From assembly GCF_002999235.1 (NCBI RefSeq), contig NZ_CP027236.1, positions 2,480,001 through 2,544,000 on the forward strand: a stretch of 64,000 nucleotides of DNA, given 5' to 3'. Both the position numbers and the translations under genes were made by a program. Under the pieces are notes generated by a model. That model made no database searches and was not told the DNA's origin. It saw only the letters and a program-made list of their open reading frames with translations. The DNA comes from Actinomyces sp. oral taxon 897 (GTDB lineage: Bacteria > Actinomycetota > Actinomycetes > Actinomycetales > Actinomycetaceae). Within the stretch, counting starts at the first letter, position 1; each line of letters starts with the position of its first letter. This document shows, in pieces, positions 36,050-44,719 of this stretch.

Positions 36050-39000
36050 GTGCCACTGAACGACTTCGCCCCCGCGACCCGGACCTGGTTCGCCTCCGCC
36101 TTCCCCGGCGGCCCGACGCCGGTCCAGCAGCGCGCCTGGGCGGCGATCCGCCGCGGCGAGAACGCGCTCGTCGTCGCCCCCACCGGGTCGGGCAAGACGC
36201 TGGCCGCCTTCCTCGCCGCCATCGACCGGCTCGTCCAGGACGCCGCCTCGGAGCGCGACGCACCCCGGGACGGTCACGGCCCCACAGGCCGCCCGACCAG
36301 GACCGCGAGCGTCGGCAAGGCGCGTTCGCGGAGCGCGCGGGCGTCCCGGCGCGGCGTGCGCGTCCTGTACGTCTCCCCGCTCAAGGCGCTGGGGGTCGAC
36401 GTCGAGCGCAACCTGCGCCGCCCCCTGGCCGGCATTACCGCGGCCGCCGCGGAGCTCGGGAGCCCGGCCGTCCCGGTGAGCGTGGGCGTGCGCTCCGGGG
36501 ACACCCCCGCCGCCGAGCGCCGCCGCCTGGCCACCCGCCCGCCGGACATCCTCATTACGACGCCGGAGTCCCTCTACCTCATGCTCACCAGCGCCGTGCG
36601 CGCCACGCTGCGCACCGTGGAGACCGTCATCGTCGACGAGATCCACTCCTTCGCCGGCGCCAAGCGCGGCACCCACCTGGCCCTGTCCCTGGAGCGCCTC
36701 GATAACCTCCTGAAGCGCCCCGCCCAGCGCATCGGGCTGTCCGCGACCGTCGCCCCCCGCGCCGAGATCGCCCGCTTCCTCGGCGGTGCCCGGCCCGTCA
36801 CCGTCATTGCCGACGACGAGCCCGCGACGCCGGAGGTGAGCGTGGTCGTGCCCGTGGCGGACATGACCCGTGTGCCCGCCACCGCCGACCGGCGCTCCCG
36901 CATGGACCGTGCCCTGGCCGGCCCCCTCGGTCGGGGCGGCCGGGGCGGCTGGGGAGATCGGGGGCGCGCCGGCCGGGGAGGTTGGGGGCGTACCGGCCGG
37001 GGAGGTTGGGGGCGTACCGGCCGGGGAGGTTGGGGGCGCGCCGGCCGCCCTGGGCGGGGCGACGACGCGCAGGCCTGGCGCTCGGACCGCGCCCTGCGAC
37101 GGGCAATGGCCGCTGGGGCAGCTGGTCCTATTGATTTGGCTGGTTCTGCTGGTCCGGTTGGCCCGGTTGGCCCCTCGGGCGGGATTGAGCCAGCCGGTCC
37201 TGGCGACCCAGCCAAACCGGGCGGGACCACCTCCTCTTCCGGCAACGGTGGGACCGCCGGTCAGATGACCGCGTCCATCTGGCCCCACATTGAGGAGGCG
37301 ATCCTGGACCAGGTGCTCGCCCACCGCACCACCCTCGTCTTCGTCAACTCCCGCGGCGCCTGCGAGCGCCTGACCGCCCACCTCAACGAGGCCTGGGCCA
37401 TGCGCGTCGCCGCCGGGGAGGATCTTGGCAGGAGCGGCGGAGCCGGCAGGGAGGAGCCATTGGCTGGCCCGCCCGCTGGCGGCGCACCCACGCCCGCCGA
37501 CATCACCGTCGAGCCGACTGCGCTCACGGGCGCGCCCTCCGGCCCTGCCCGTGCCGCGGCCGTCGACGCCGATTCCGGGCGTGCCGATTCCGTCGAGCCC
37601 GCCTGTGCCCCGTCAGCTGCGCCGGCCGAGCCAGCCCGCCACCACGAGTCCTGGGAGATGGCACGCGCCTCCGGGTCTCCTGCGTCGCCCAGGCCCGTCC
37701 TCCACCACGAGTCCTGGGAGATGGGGGAGACCATGCGCTCCCAGGCCCTGCCCGAGGGCGTCCCGGTCATTGCCCGGGCCCACCACGGCTCGGTCTCCAA
37801 GGAGCAGCGCCTCGCCGTCGAGCGCGCCCTCAAGGCGGGCGAGCTGCGCTGCGTGGTCGCCACCGCCTCACTCGAGCTCGGTATTGACATGGGCTCCATC
37901 GACATTGTCCTCCAGGTCGCGCCCCCGCCCTCGGTCGCCAGCGGCCTGCAGCGCGTGGGCCGCGCCGACCACCGCGTCGGCGGCCGGCCCCGCGGCACCA
38001 TCTACCCGATCGAGCGCACCCAGCTCATCGACGCCGTCGTCGCCGCCGAGGGCATGCGCGCCAGCGCCATTGAGCGCACCGTGCTGGTGACCAATGCCCT
38101 GGACGTCCTCGCCCAGCAGACCGTCGCGGCCGCGAGCATCGAGGACCTTAACGCCGACGCCTGGTACGCCACCGTCCGCCGCGCCGCCCCCTACGCCGAG
38201 CTGCCGCGGGCCGCCTTCGACTCCGTCCTGGAGCTGCTCAGCGGCGGCTTCGCCTCCGCGGACCTGGCCGACCTCGCCCCGCGCCTGACATGGGACCGCG
38301 ACTCCGGCACGCTCACCGCCCGGCCCGGCGCCCAGCGGGCCGCCGTCACCGCCTCCGGCACCATCCCCGACCGCGGCGCCTTCCCCGTCGTCCTGCCCGA
38401 GGGCGCCCAGGACGGCGGGCGGCGCCGCGTGGGCGAGCTCGACGAGGAGATGGTCAACGAGACCGCCGTCGGCGACATTATTACGCTGGGCACCACCAGC
38501 TGGCGGGTGCGCGAGATCGGGGCCGACCGTGTCGTCGTCGACCCCGCCCCCGGCCGCAGCGCCCGCCTGCCCTTCTGGAGGGGCGAGGGGCCCGGCCGCC
38601 CCGCCGCCACCGGGGCCGCCAAGGGCGCCTTCCTGCGCGAGGCCGCAGGGCTGACCGAGGGCGTGGGGGCCGGTACCGTCAGCGCCGTCGTCACCGGGCC
38701 CTCCGCGCAGCCCGCCAATCCTGGCGCGGCGTCCGCAGGGCCCCTCGCGCGGCCCGACGCCGGTGCCGGGCCCTCCGCGGCGCCCGCTGGACCTAGTGCG
38801 CTCGCCGGGCCTTCCGCGCAGCCCGCCAATCCTGGCGCCGTCGTCACCGGGCCCTCCGCGGCGCCTGACCTCGTGAGCCGCCTGGCCGCCGCTGGCCTGG
38901 ACGCCAGCGCCCGGTCCAACCTCATTGCCCTGCTGCGCGAGCAACGGGCGGCCACCGGCGTCGTCCCCTCCGACACCGTCCTGGTGCTGGAGCGCTGCGA

Positions 39001-42000
39001 GGACGAGAGCGGCAGCCTGCGCCTCATCCTCCACAGCCCCTTCGGGCGGCGCGTCCACGAGCCCTGGGCCATGGGCGTCCGCGAGCGCGTGCGGCGCGGC
39101 CTCAGCATTGAGCCGCAGGTCGTCGTCGCCGACGACGGGATCGTCCTCCAGCTGCCCGCGACCACCGCCGCCCCGGGCGCCGAGCTCGTCACCTTCGACG
39201 CCGACGAGCTGACCCGGCTCGTGCGCTCGCGGATCGAGGAGACCGCCCTGTTCGCCGCCCGCTTCCGCGAGTGCGCCGCCCGCGCCCTGCTCATGCCAGG
39301 GGCCGCGCCGGGGCACCGCGCGCCCCTGTGGCTCCAGCGCGTCAAGGCCGGGCAGCTCCTGGAGGCCTCCCGACAGTTCCGCGACTTCCCCGTCGCCCTG
39401 GAGGCGGCGCGCGAGTGCCTCCAGGACGTCTACGACCTGCCCGCCCTGGCCTCCCTCATGGAGCGGATCGCCGCGGGGACGGTGCGCGTGGTCGAGGTGA
39501 CGACCCGGACGCCCTCGCCCTTCGCCCACCCGCTCCTGTTCGGGTACACGGCCGCCCTGCTCTACCAGGAGGACCTGCCGCACGCCGAGCGCCGCGCCCG
39601 CCTGCTGTCCCTGGACCCGGACACGATTGCCGCTCTCGTGGGCGACGCCGGGGTCGCCGAGCTTCTCGACGCCGGTGTCCTGGCCCGGGTCGAGGCCGAG
39701 CTCCAGCGGCTCGCCCCGGGGCGGCGGGCGCGCCCCGACGCCGAGGGTGTTGCCGACCTGCTGCGCGAGCTCGGGCCGCTGACGGCCGCGGAGGTGGCCC
39801 GGCGGCTGGCGTGGCCCGACGGCGGGGGCGACGGCCCGGACCCGGCCAGCGCTGCCGACGCCGGGACCGGGGCTGCCGGGGCCATGACCGTCGGCGGGGT
39901 CGCCGGCGGGACAGGGGCTGTTAGTAAGGCCGCTGGCCCGGCTGGCGCTGCCGACGCCGGGGCCGGGACTGGGGTTGGCAACGAGACTGTGGCCGGGGCT
40001 GTCGGGGCCACCGACGCCGACGTCGGGGCCGCCGAGATGGGCTTGGGCGGACGGGTTAATGCGGCCGGGGTCGTAGGTGACGAGGCTGCTGGCCTGACTA
40101 GCGCTGCCGACGCCGGGGCTGGCTGCGAGGCTGCTGGCCCGGTTGGCGCCGAGACGGAGTCGGTCGGCGGCACTGCGGTCGCCTCCGGTGCCGTTGAGCC
40201 GGGCGCCGGACGGGCGGGTGAACAGGCGGGTGAACAGGCGGTCCGTGCGGCGCAGGAGCTTCTCGACTCGCTCGCGGCCGCACGTCGGGCGGTACCTCTG
40301 CGGATCGCGGGCCGTGAGCTGTGGGCGGGCGCGGCCGACGCCGTCTGCCTCCACCGCGTCCTCGGCGTCGAGATCCCGGACTGGGCTGGCGGCGGCGCGG
40401 GTGCCGGTGCGGCTCCGGGCGGTGGCGCGGGTACCGACGTTGCCTCAAGCGGTGGCGTGCCTCCCGGTGCCGGTGCTGACGGCAGCGTGGCCCCGGACGC
40501 CGGTGCGGCTCCGGGGGTCCGGCGCGCCGAGGGCGCTCGCGGCCCGCTGGCCGAGCTCGTCCTGCGCTGCGCGCGCTCGCGCACCACGTTCACCGCGGCG
40601 GGGCTCGCCGAGCGCTTCGGGGTGGGGGCGGGACTCGTGGAGGACGCGCTGGAGGAGCTGCGGGCGCAGGACGCGGTCCTGCGCGTCGGCGGTGTATCTG
40701 CGGCCCCGGCGGATCTGGCGGGCTTTGAGGGCCAGGCGGCCCCAGCGGCCTCTGAAGGCCAGGTGGCCCCGGCGGACCCGGCCCGCGCTACCTGGATGGC
40801 GACGACCGTCTTCCGCCGTGTGCGCCGTCGTTCGCTCGACGCCGCCCGCCGGGCCGTCCGGCCGGTGCCCGGTGAGGCCCTTCAGCGCCTCGTGTTGGAG
40901 CGGGCGGGGCTGGCTGGCGCGCGGGCGGATCGTATTGAGGACCGGGATCCGCTCGACGTCCTGGCCGAGACCCTCGCCGCGCTGGAGGGTGTGCCCCTGC
41001 CGGCCGCTGCCTGGGAGGGGCACGTTCTGCCCGCCCGGGTTCCCGGGTACCGGCCGGGCATGCTCGACGAGCTCCTCGCCGACGGGGACGTCCTGTGGCG
41101 GATCGTGCCTGAGGAGGCTGGGGAGCGGGCTGGTTCCACTGACGCTGCGGGCGCTGGCAGCGGGGCAGCCGACGCCGCACGGGCCGGTGGCGCTGCGGCC
41201 CGCAGAGCCCCAGGTAGTGCTCCAGCTCACGGGGCCCCAGGCGATATTGCAGCCCGCGGAGCCCCGGGTGGTGCTCCAGTTCACAGAGCCCTGGGTGCCG
41301 GGCGCGCCTCCTCGCCGACGGCGGGCTCGGGGCGCGCCGGGGCCGTGTCGATCGGCCTCATCGCCTTCTACCCCTCGGACTCGCCGCTGGCCCCCGTGAT
41401 CGGCCCGCTCCTCACCGACGAGGACGCTGCGGGTGCCAGTGCCTGGGCTGCCGGTACTGGGGGCGCTAGCAACGTAAGTGCTGCCGGGGGCGTCAACGCC
41501 GGTGCTGGGGGCGCCAGCGCTGGCAGCGGGAGCGCCAGTACCAGTGCCGGGGGCGCCGGAGTCGCTGGCACCGGCCGGGGCCCCTTGCCTGAGGCGGTCC
41601 TGCGGGGTCTGGCCACCGCCCCGACCTTCGCGCCGGTGCGCGCGGCCCTTCAAGCCGGCGCGGCTCCCGCACGGCAGCGTCGGGTCTCCAGCAGGCGGAG
41701 GCGCGGACGCCTGACCGGACTGGCACGGGCCGCGTCGTCCTCGGGGATCGCGATGGGCCCGTGGGCTGCGACAACCCCGGGTACACCGGTCCCGGGCACA
41801 CCGGGCGCGGGCGCACCGGCCGCCGGGTGGGCGGGCGCCCTCGGTGCGCCCCGGACCGCCTGGTTCCGCCTCGATATGCCCGAGGTCGGCGACGAGGAGC
41901 GGGCCCTGGCGGAGGTCGACTCCCTCCTGGACCGGTACGGCGTGCTGAGCCGCGACGTCGCCCTCGCCGCAGGGCTGCCAGGCGGGCTGACGCCGCTGGC

Positions 42001-42691
42001 GCCCGTGCTGCGGCGCATGGAGGACGTCGGGGCGCTGCTGCGCGGGCCCTTCGTCGAGGGTCTCGGCCCGGCCCAGCTCGCTGCCGCGGACGTCGTGGAC
42101 CGACTGCGCGCTCTCGCCGCCCCCGCTGAGAGCCCCGATGCGTCAGGATCGACACCCTCGGACGAGGTAGACGGTGACACCGCTCTCGTACGAACAAGAC
42201 GTGCGGGTGCGGAGGCCGCGCCGGGCTCCCCCGAGCGGGAGCGCGCAATGCGACGCGCGGAGGCCGACGTCGTCGTCCTCGATGCCAGGGACCCGGCCTG
42301 CCTTGCCGGGGGCCTCCTGCCCTGGCCCAAGGCCGCGCTTCCGCCCGGGCTGGCGGACGGGGTGCCTGGCAAGGTCGAGCGGCCCGCCCGCCGGTCCGGG
42401 GCGAGCGTCGTCCTCATTGACGGGAGGCCCGTTCTCTACGCCGTCGAGAACTGGCGGACGCTGACCTCCTTCACGGCGGACGCCGACGAGCTGGAGCGGG
42501 CGGTTGCGGTGCTCGCCGGGGCCGAGCGTGCCGCCGCGGCGCGAACCGGACGCATGCCGCGCCGCGTCGTCGAGCGCCTCAATGGGGTCCCCGCCCTGGA
42601 AGCGGGCGTGGGCGAGCTCCTGGGGCGTGCTGGCCTCGTGCTGGACCCGCGCGGTATGCGTCTGCGCCTTAACCCCTACGGGCAGGGCTGA
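36050..42691 (+). CDS. lhr: Lhr-family large DEAD/H helicase
   Basis: 2213 residues. Lhr helicase core: Walker A APTGSGKTLAAF (Lys49), DEIH (196-199), SAT in IGLSATVAP, and motif VI QRVGRADHRVGG, where family members read GRAGH (Gly to Asp at 640). The Lhr-specific winged-helix and C-terminal domains follow. The usual length is about 1500; the extra comes from low-complexity inserts, including an AGRGGWGR/TGRGGWGR triplicate (24-bp repeats at 36968-37039), a duplicated HHESWEMG-like motif, and Ala/Gly-rich tracts near 1270-1420 and 1690-1860. Lhr is a DNA-repair 3'-5' helicase in actinobacteria. The GTG start has a CATACT box seven bases upstream. Confidence 0.92.
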   Translation: MPLNDFAPATRTWFASAFPGGPTPVQQRAWAAIRRGENALVVAPTGSGKTLAAFLAAIDRLVQDAASERDAPRDGHGPTGRPTRTASVGKARSRSARASRRGVRVLYVSPLKALGVDVERNLRRPLAGITAAAAELGSPAVPVSVGVRSGDTPAAERRRLATRPPDILITTPESLYLMLTSAVRATLRTVETVIVDEIHSFAGAKRGTHLALSLERLDNLLKRPAQRIGLSATVAPRAEIARFLGGARPVTVIADDEPATPEVSVVVPVADMTRVPATADRRSRMDRALAGPLGRGGRGGWGDRGRAGRGGWGRTGRGGWGRTGRGGWGRAGRPGRGDDAQAWRSDRALRRAMAAGAAGPIDLAGSAGPVGPVGPSGGIEPAGPGDPAKPGGTTSSSGNGGTAGQMTASIWPHIEEAILDQVLAHRTTLVFVNSRGACERLTAHLNEAWAMRVAAGEDLGRSGGAGREEPLAGPPAGGAPTPADITVEPTALTGAPSGPARAAAVDADSGRADSVEPACAPSAAPAEPARHHESWEMARASGSPASPRPVLHHESWEMGETMRSQALPEGVPVIARAHHGSVSKEQRLAVERALKAGELRCVVATASLELGIDMGSIDIVLQVAPPPSVASGLQRVGRADHRVGGRPRGTIYPIERTQLIDAVVAAEGMRASAIERTVLVTNALDVLAQQTVAAASIEDLNADAWYATVRRAAPYAELPRAAFDSVLELLSGGFASADLADLAPRLTWDRDSGTLTARPGAQRAAVTASGTIPDRGAFPVVLPEGAQDGGRRRVGELDEEMVNETAVGDIITLGTTSWRVREIGADRVVVDPAPGRSARLPFWRGEGPGRPAATGAAKGAFLREAAGLTEGVGAGTVSAVVTGPSAQPANPGAASAGPLARPDAGAGPSAAPAGPSALAGPSAQPANPGAVVTGPSAAPDLVSRLAAAGLDASARSNLIALLREQRAATGVVPSDTVLVLERCEDESGSLRLILHSPFGRRVHEPWAMGVRERVRRGLSIEPQVVVADDGIVLQLPATTAAPGAELVTFDADELTRLVRSRIEETALFAARFRECAARALLMPGAAPGHRAPLWLQRVKAGQLLEASRQFRDFPVALEAARECLQDVYDLPALASLMERIAAGTVRVVEVTTRTPSPFAHPLLFGYTAALLYQEDLPHAERRARLLSLDPDTIAALVGDAGVAELLDAGVLARVEAELQRLAPGRRARPDAEGVADLLRELGPLTAAEVARRLAWPDGGGDGPDPASAADAGTGAAGAMTVGGVAGGTGAVSKAAGPAGAADAGAGTGVGNETVAGAVGATDADVGAAEMGLGGRVNAAGVVGDEAAGLTSAADAGAGCEAAGPVGAETESVGGTAVASGAVEPGAGRAGEQAGEQAVRAAQELLDSLAAARRAVPLRIAGRELWAGAADAVCLHRVLGVEIPDWAGGGAGAGAAPGGGAGTDVASSGGVPPGAGADGSVAPDAGAAPGVRRAEGARGPLAELVLRCARSRTTFTAAGLAERFGVGAGLVEDALEELRAQDAVLRVGGVSAAPADLAGFEGQAAPAASEGQVAPADPARATWMATTVFRRVRRRSLDAARRAVRPVPGEALQRLVLERAGLAGARADRIEDRDPLDVLAETLAALEGVPLPAAAWEGHVLPARVPGYRPGMLDELLADGDVLWRIVPEEAGERAGSTDAAGAGSGAADAARAGGAAARRAPGSAPAHGAPGDIAARGAPGGAPVHRALGAGRASSPTAGSGRAGAVSIGLIAFYPSDSPLAPVIGPLLTDEDAAGASAWAAGTGGASNVSAAGGVNAGAGGASAGSGSASTSAGGAGVAGTGRGPLPEAVLRGLATAPTFAPVRAALQAGAAPARQRRVSSRRRRGRLTGLARAASSSGIAMGPWAATTPGTPVPGTPGAGAPAAGWAGALGAPRTAWFRLDMPEVGDEERALAEVDSLLDRYGVLSRDVALAAGLPGGLTPLAPVLRRMEDVGALLRGPFVEGLGPAQLAAADVVDRLRALAAPAESPDASGSTPSDEVDGDTALVRTRRAGAEAAPGSPERERAMRRAEADVVVLDARDPACLAGGLLPWPKAALPPGLADGVPGKVERPARRSGASVVLIDGRPVLYAVENWRTLTSFTADADELERAVAVLAGAERAAAARTGRMPRRVVERLNGVPALEAGVGELLGRAGLVLDPRGMRLRLNPYGQG

Positions 42692-42723
42692 GCGCCCCCG
42701 CCGACGTGGCCCCGCCCCCCGCT

Positions 42724-42781
42724 CGTGAGAACGGTACTTGTTCGCCGTGAGAACGGTACTTGTTCGCCGTGAGAACGGGTG
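42724..42781. repeat. 22-bp tandem repeat, family beta, second locus
   Basis: Two identical 22-bp units start at 42724 and 42746, containing gagaacggtacttgttcgcc, followed by a partial unit at 42768. They match the block at 21241-21316 almost base for base. The block lies 33 bases after the lhr stop, as the other copy lies about 40 bases after the pullulanase stop. Confidence 0.85.
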
Positions 42782-42814
42782 TCCGTGGCTGGCTCCCGCA
42801 GGAGGGACACGATC

Positions 42815-42925
42815 ACGTACAGCGTGAACGGAACGCGATCTAATTGTGGGGAACAGGGTGTCTCCTGGTTGTGCTGGTGTGGGTGGGGGTCGTGTGCTAC
42901 GATTTTGTTTGTGGGAGCGAGAGGG
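42815..42925. repeat. CRISPR-flanking block, left copy
   Basis: A segment beginning tacagcgtgaacgg and containing gatctaattgtgg resembles 43761-43875 over its whole length (there tatagtgtgaatag and actctaattgtag). Both continue through a ctggtgtg/ctggtggg stretch to a gtgggag phrase. The two copies flank the CRISPR array in the same orientation. Confidence 0.6.
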
Positions 42926-43446
42926 CGACACGGGGTAGTACCCGGGAGGCCGTTTTCGGGTCATGTGTGCGGGGTATCTTTTCCTGCTGCCCGGCCTGCT
43001 CCGGACAAACCACTCGATCCTATTCTGTCCGCGCTGTAATGGAGTCCGACGACGTGGCCTGTCTCTGCTTTGTACGTGTCCTGTACGGGACGGGTGGGGA
43101 TCTACGGCACGGCGCCCGCGCTCGACGACGGGGGCTTGTACCGGAGGGGATCTGGTGAGGGAGGGGGCGCACGTGCGGGGGCTCGCGGGGTTGAGGCCAG
43201 CCAGACTTGTGGTCTTGGTCACCATCGATGTGGTGCGGGACACCCCTCTTGACCGCCACTTTTCCGCATGGTCTCGTCCAAAGCCGGCGCCGGATCCGCT
43301 CCCGGGGCCGTCGGTGGCGAGTGGCGTCATACCAACGAAAGGTGGTAGAAATGGACCCGTTCCGGCCACCTCCGGAAGGGCCCCGCAGGGCCGGTGGCGA
43401 TCCAGCCCCTGGAAACGTTGCAACCACGCGGCTCCCAGGAGCGGGG

Positions 43447-43760
43447 GTCAGGGAGCACCCCGCACCGCTAGGTGCATTAAGACGCTAGGGCCATGGCCGC
43501 CGTGCGGGCTGTCATCCCCGTCAGGGAGCACCCCGCACCGCTAGGTGCATTAAGACCCTGAACGGACCAAACGATCCTAAATCGACAGAGTCAGGGAGCA
43601 CCCCGCACCGCTAGGTGCATTAAGACCAAGCAGGCGACAAGTGCAATAATGAACAAAGTAACAGTCAGGGAGCACCCCGCACCGCTAGGTGCATTAAGAC
43701 ATCTTAAGAGTCTCGATTTCCGCGAGCCGTTCAAGGGTCAGGGAGCACCCCGCACCGCTA
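43447..43760 (+). CRISPR. orphan CRISPR array, four 37-bp repeats plus one truncated
   Basis: Identical 37-bp repeats lie at 43447-43483, 43520-43556, 43590-43626 and 43664-43700. The repeat starts gtcagggagcaccccgcacc and ends gctaggtgcattaagac. A fifth copy at 43737-43760 keeps only its first 24 bases. Spacers are 36, 33, 37 and 36 bp, all different. The repeat contains a perfect hairpin GCACC-gcta-GGTGC close to its 3' end. No cas1, cas2 or effector gene is in the window, so the type is undetermined; repeat length and hairpin position do not fit type I-E. Two spacers are AT-rich, consistent with phage or plasmid origin. The truncated copy runs into a sequence duplicated on the other side of the array. 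Confidence 0.96.
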
Positions 43761-44353
43761 TAGTGTGAATAGAACAAACTCTAATTGTAGAGGATAGAGC
43801 ATCCCTAATTGGTGCCGCTGGTGGGAGTGGTGCTGGTGTGCTGCTGTTCTGCCCGTGGGAGTCAGGGGCTGTCGGCCGGGTCGCTGTTACCGATGAGGGG
43901 AGGAAGGTCCTCGTGGGGAACAAACGGAGCGCGCCGTGTGTTCTCATGAGGGTGAAGTCGAGGGCGGTGCTGCTCCTGGCCGGGAGGACGAGACCACACC
44001 CCGGCCGCGGGAGGAGATCCCAGGGGGCTATAATCGGTTCCCCGGGCCAGGACAGTCGAGTTGGAGCCCCGCGGTCCTGAACCGGCCAGGACAGTACCAC
44101 CATTATCGACGCCCTCGCAGGCCTGACCCTTGGGGGCACCGGGGGAGAGTGACGTAGTTGTTATCTGGGCAGGCGCAGGTTGGCACACGTCCAGAGGGGC
44201 CCCAGAAATGCCCCGGGAGGACCGGCCCGGGCCCCCGCCGGGCGCCTGGTCAGGCACGCCCACGCACCCGATCTCTGGCTTAACATATCCGGGGCGAGGT
44301 CAAGAAGAACACAGGCAATATCCAGGCAGCCACACTCAAGAGAACAGGACCAC

Positions 44354-44445
44354 CTCCGGGGCCATACATACAAGGAAGACACCACGAACGTTGGCCGCCA
44401 CAATCTCTGAGAAGCTCCGGGGCCGTACATACAAGGGAGACACCA
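44354..44445. repeat. 31-bp direct repeat pair, 61 bp apart
   Basis: ctccggggccatacatacaa (44354) and ctccggggccgtacatacaa (44415) begin 31-base copies that differ at only two positions and end gacacca. The spacing is exactly 61 bp and the DNA between is unrelated. With two copies this may be a simple duplication, but length and spacing match the other CRISPR-like blocks of this window. Confidence 0.6.
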
Positions 44446-44579
44446 TCCCCTACCGGCCTCGACCCGCCCCAGACACAACCCCACAACCAGACCTTGTTCT
44501 ATTCGTGCTGCAGTATTTGGGAAAACTTATCGCATCCGCGTGAGGTCGAGTTGACCAGGCTTCCCGAAGCTCCTCCCGA

Positions 44580-44608
44580 TTGCCTTCGGTAAAATGTTCC
44601 TGTATACT
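44580..44608 (+). promoter_or_regulatory. sigma-70-type promoter of the ietAS-like operon
   Basis: TTGCCT at 44580-44585 and TATACT at 44603-44608 are separated by 17 bases. Transcription would start near 44615, leaving a leader of about 105 bases before the AAA+ gene. The leader contains an inverted TATCC/GGATA pair shortly before the ribosome-binding site. Confidence 0.6.
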
Positions 44609-44719
44609 GGCCTCAGTGACCGAGTCGCGTACGTGAGTGCTGCCTCGTTAAGGTGGTTTTTGTCGTCATCGACCCGCATGGTATCCTTCATTGCGTATGG
44701 ATAGGAAGGAGGGGTCACC

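Larger units (their letters stand above)
42692..43446. other. non-coding DNA between lhr and the CRISPR array
   Basis: 755 bases without a convincing gene. It contains the 22-bp tandem repeats (42724-42781) and a ~110-bp segment (42815-42925) repeated on the far side of the CRISPR array. A 20-base patch (43232-43253) loosely resembles the complement of the CRISPR repeat. Frames open through the region are short and shift into the array. If the array reads rightwards, the last part is its leader. Confidence 0.45.
43761..44719. other. non-coding DNA between CRISPR array and ietA-like gene
   Basis: The first ~115 bases (43761-43875) are the right copy of the CRISPR-flanking block and include a ctcta-attg-tagag hairpin. 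The phrase ggccaggacagt occurs at 44045-44056 and 44083-44094. A 31-bp repeat pair 61 bp apart follows (44354-44445). The promoter of the AAA+ gene is at 44580-44608. No protein-coding gene is convincing. Confidence 0.5.

Noticed and set aside
42963-43544. Plus-strand open frame running into the CRISPR array
   Set aside because: It reads through the first repeat and spacer, has many Arg/Pro/Gly residues and no domain; the CRISPR structure explains the sequence.
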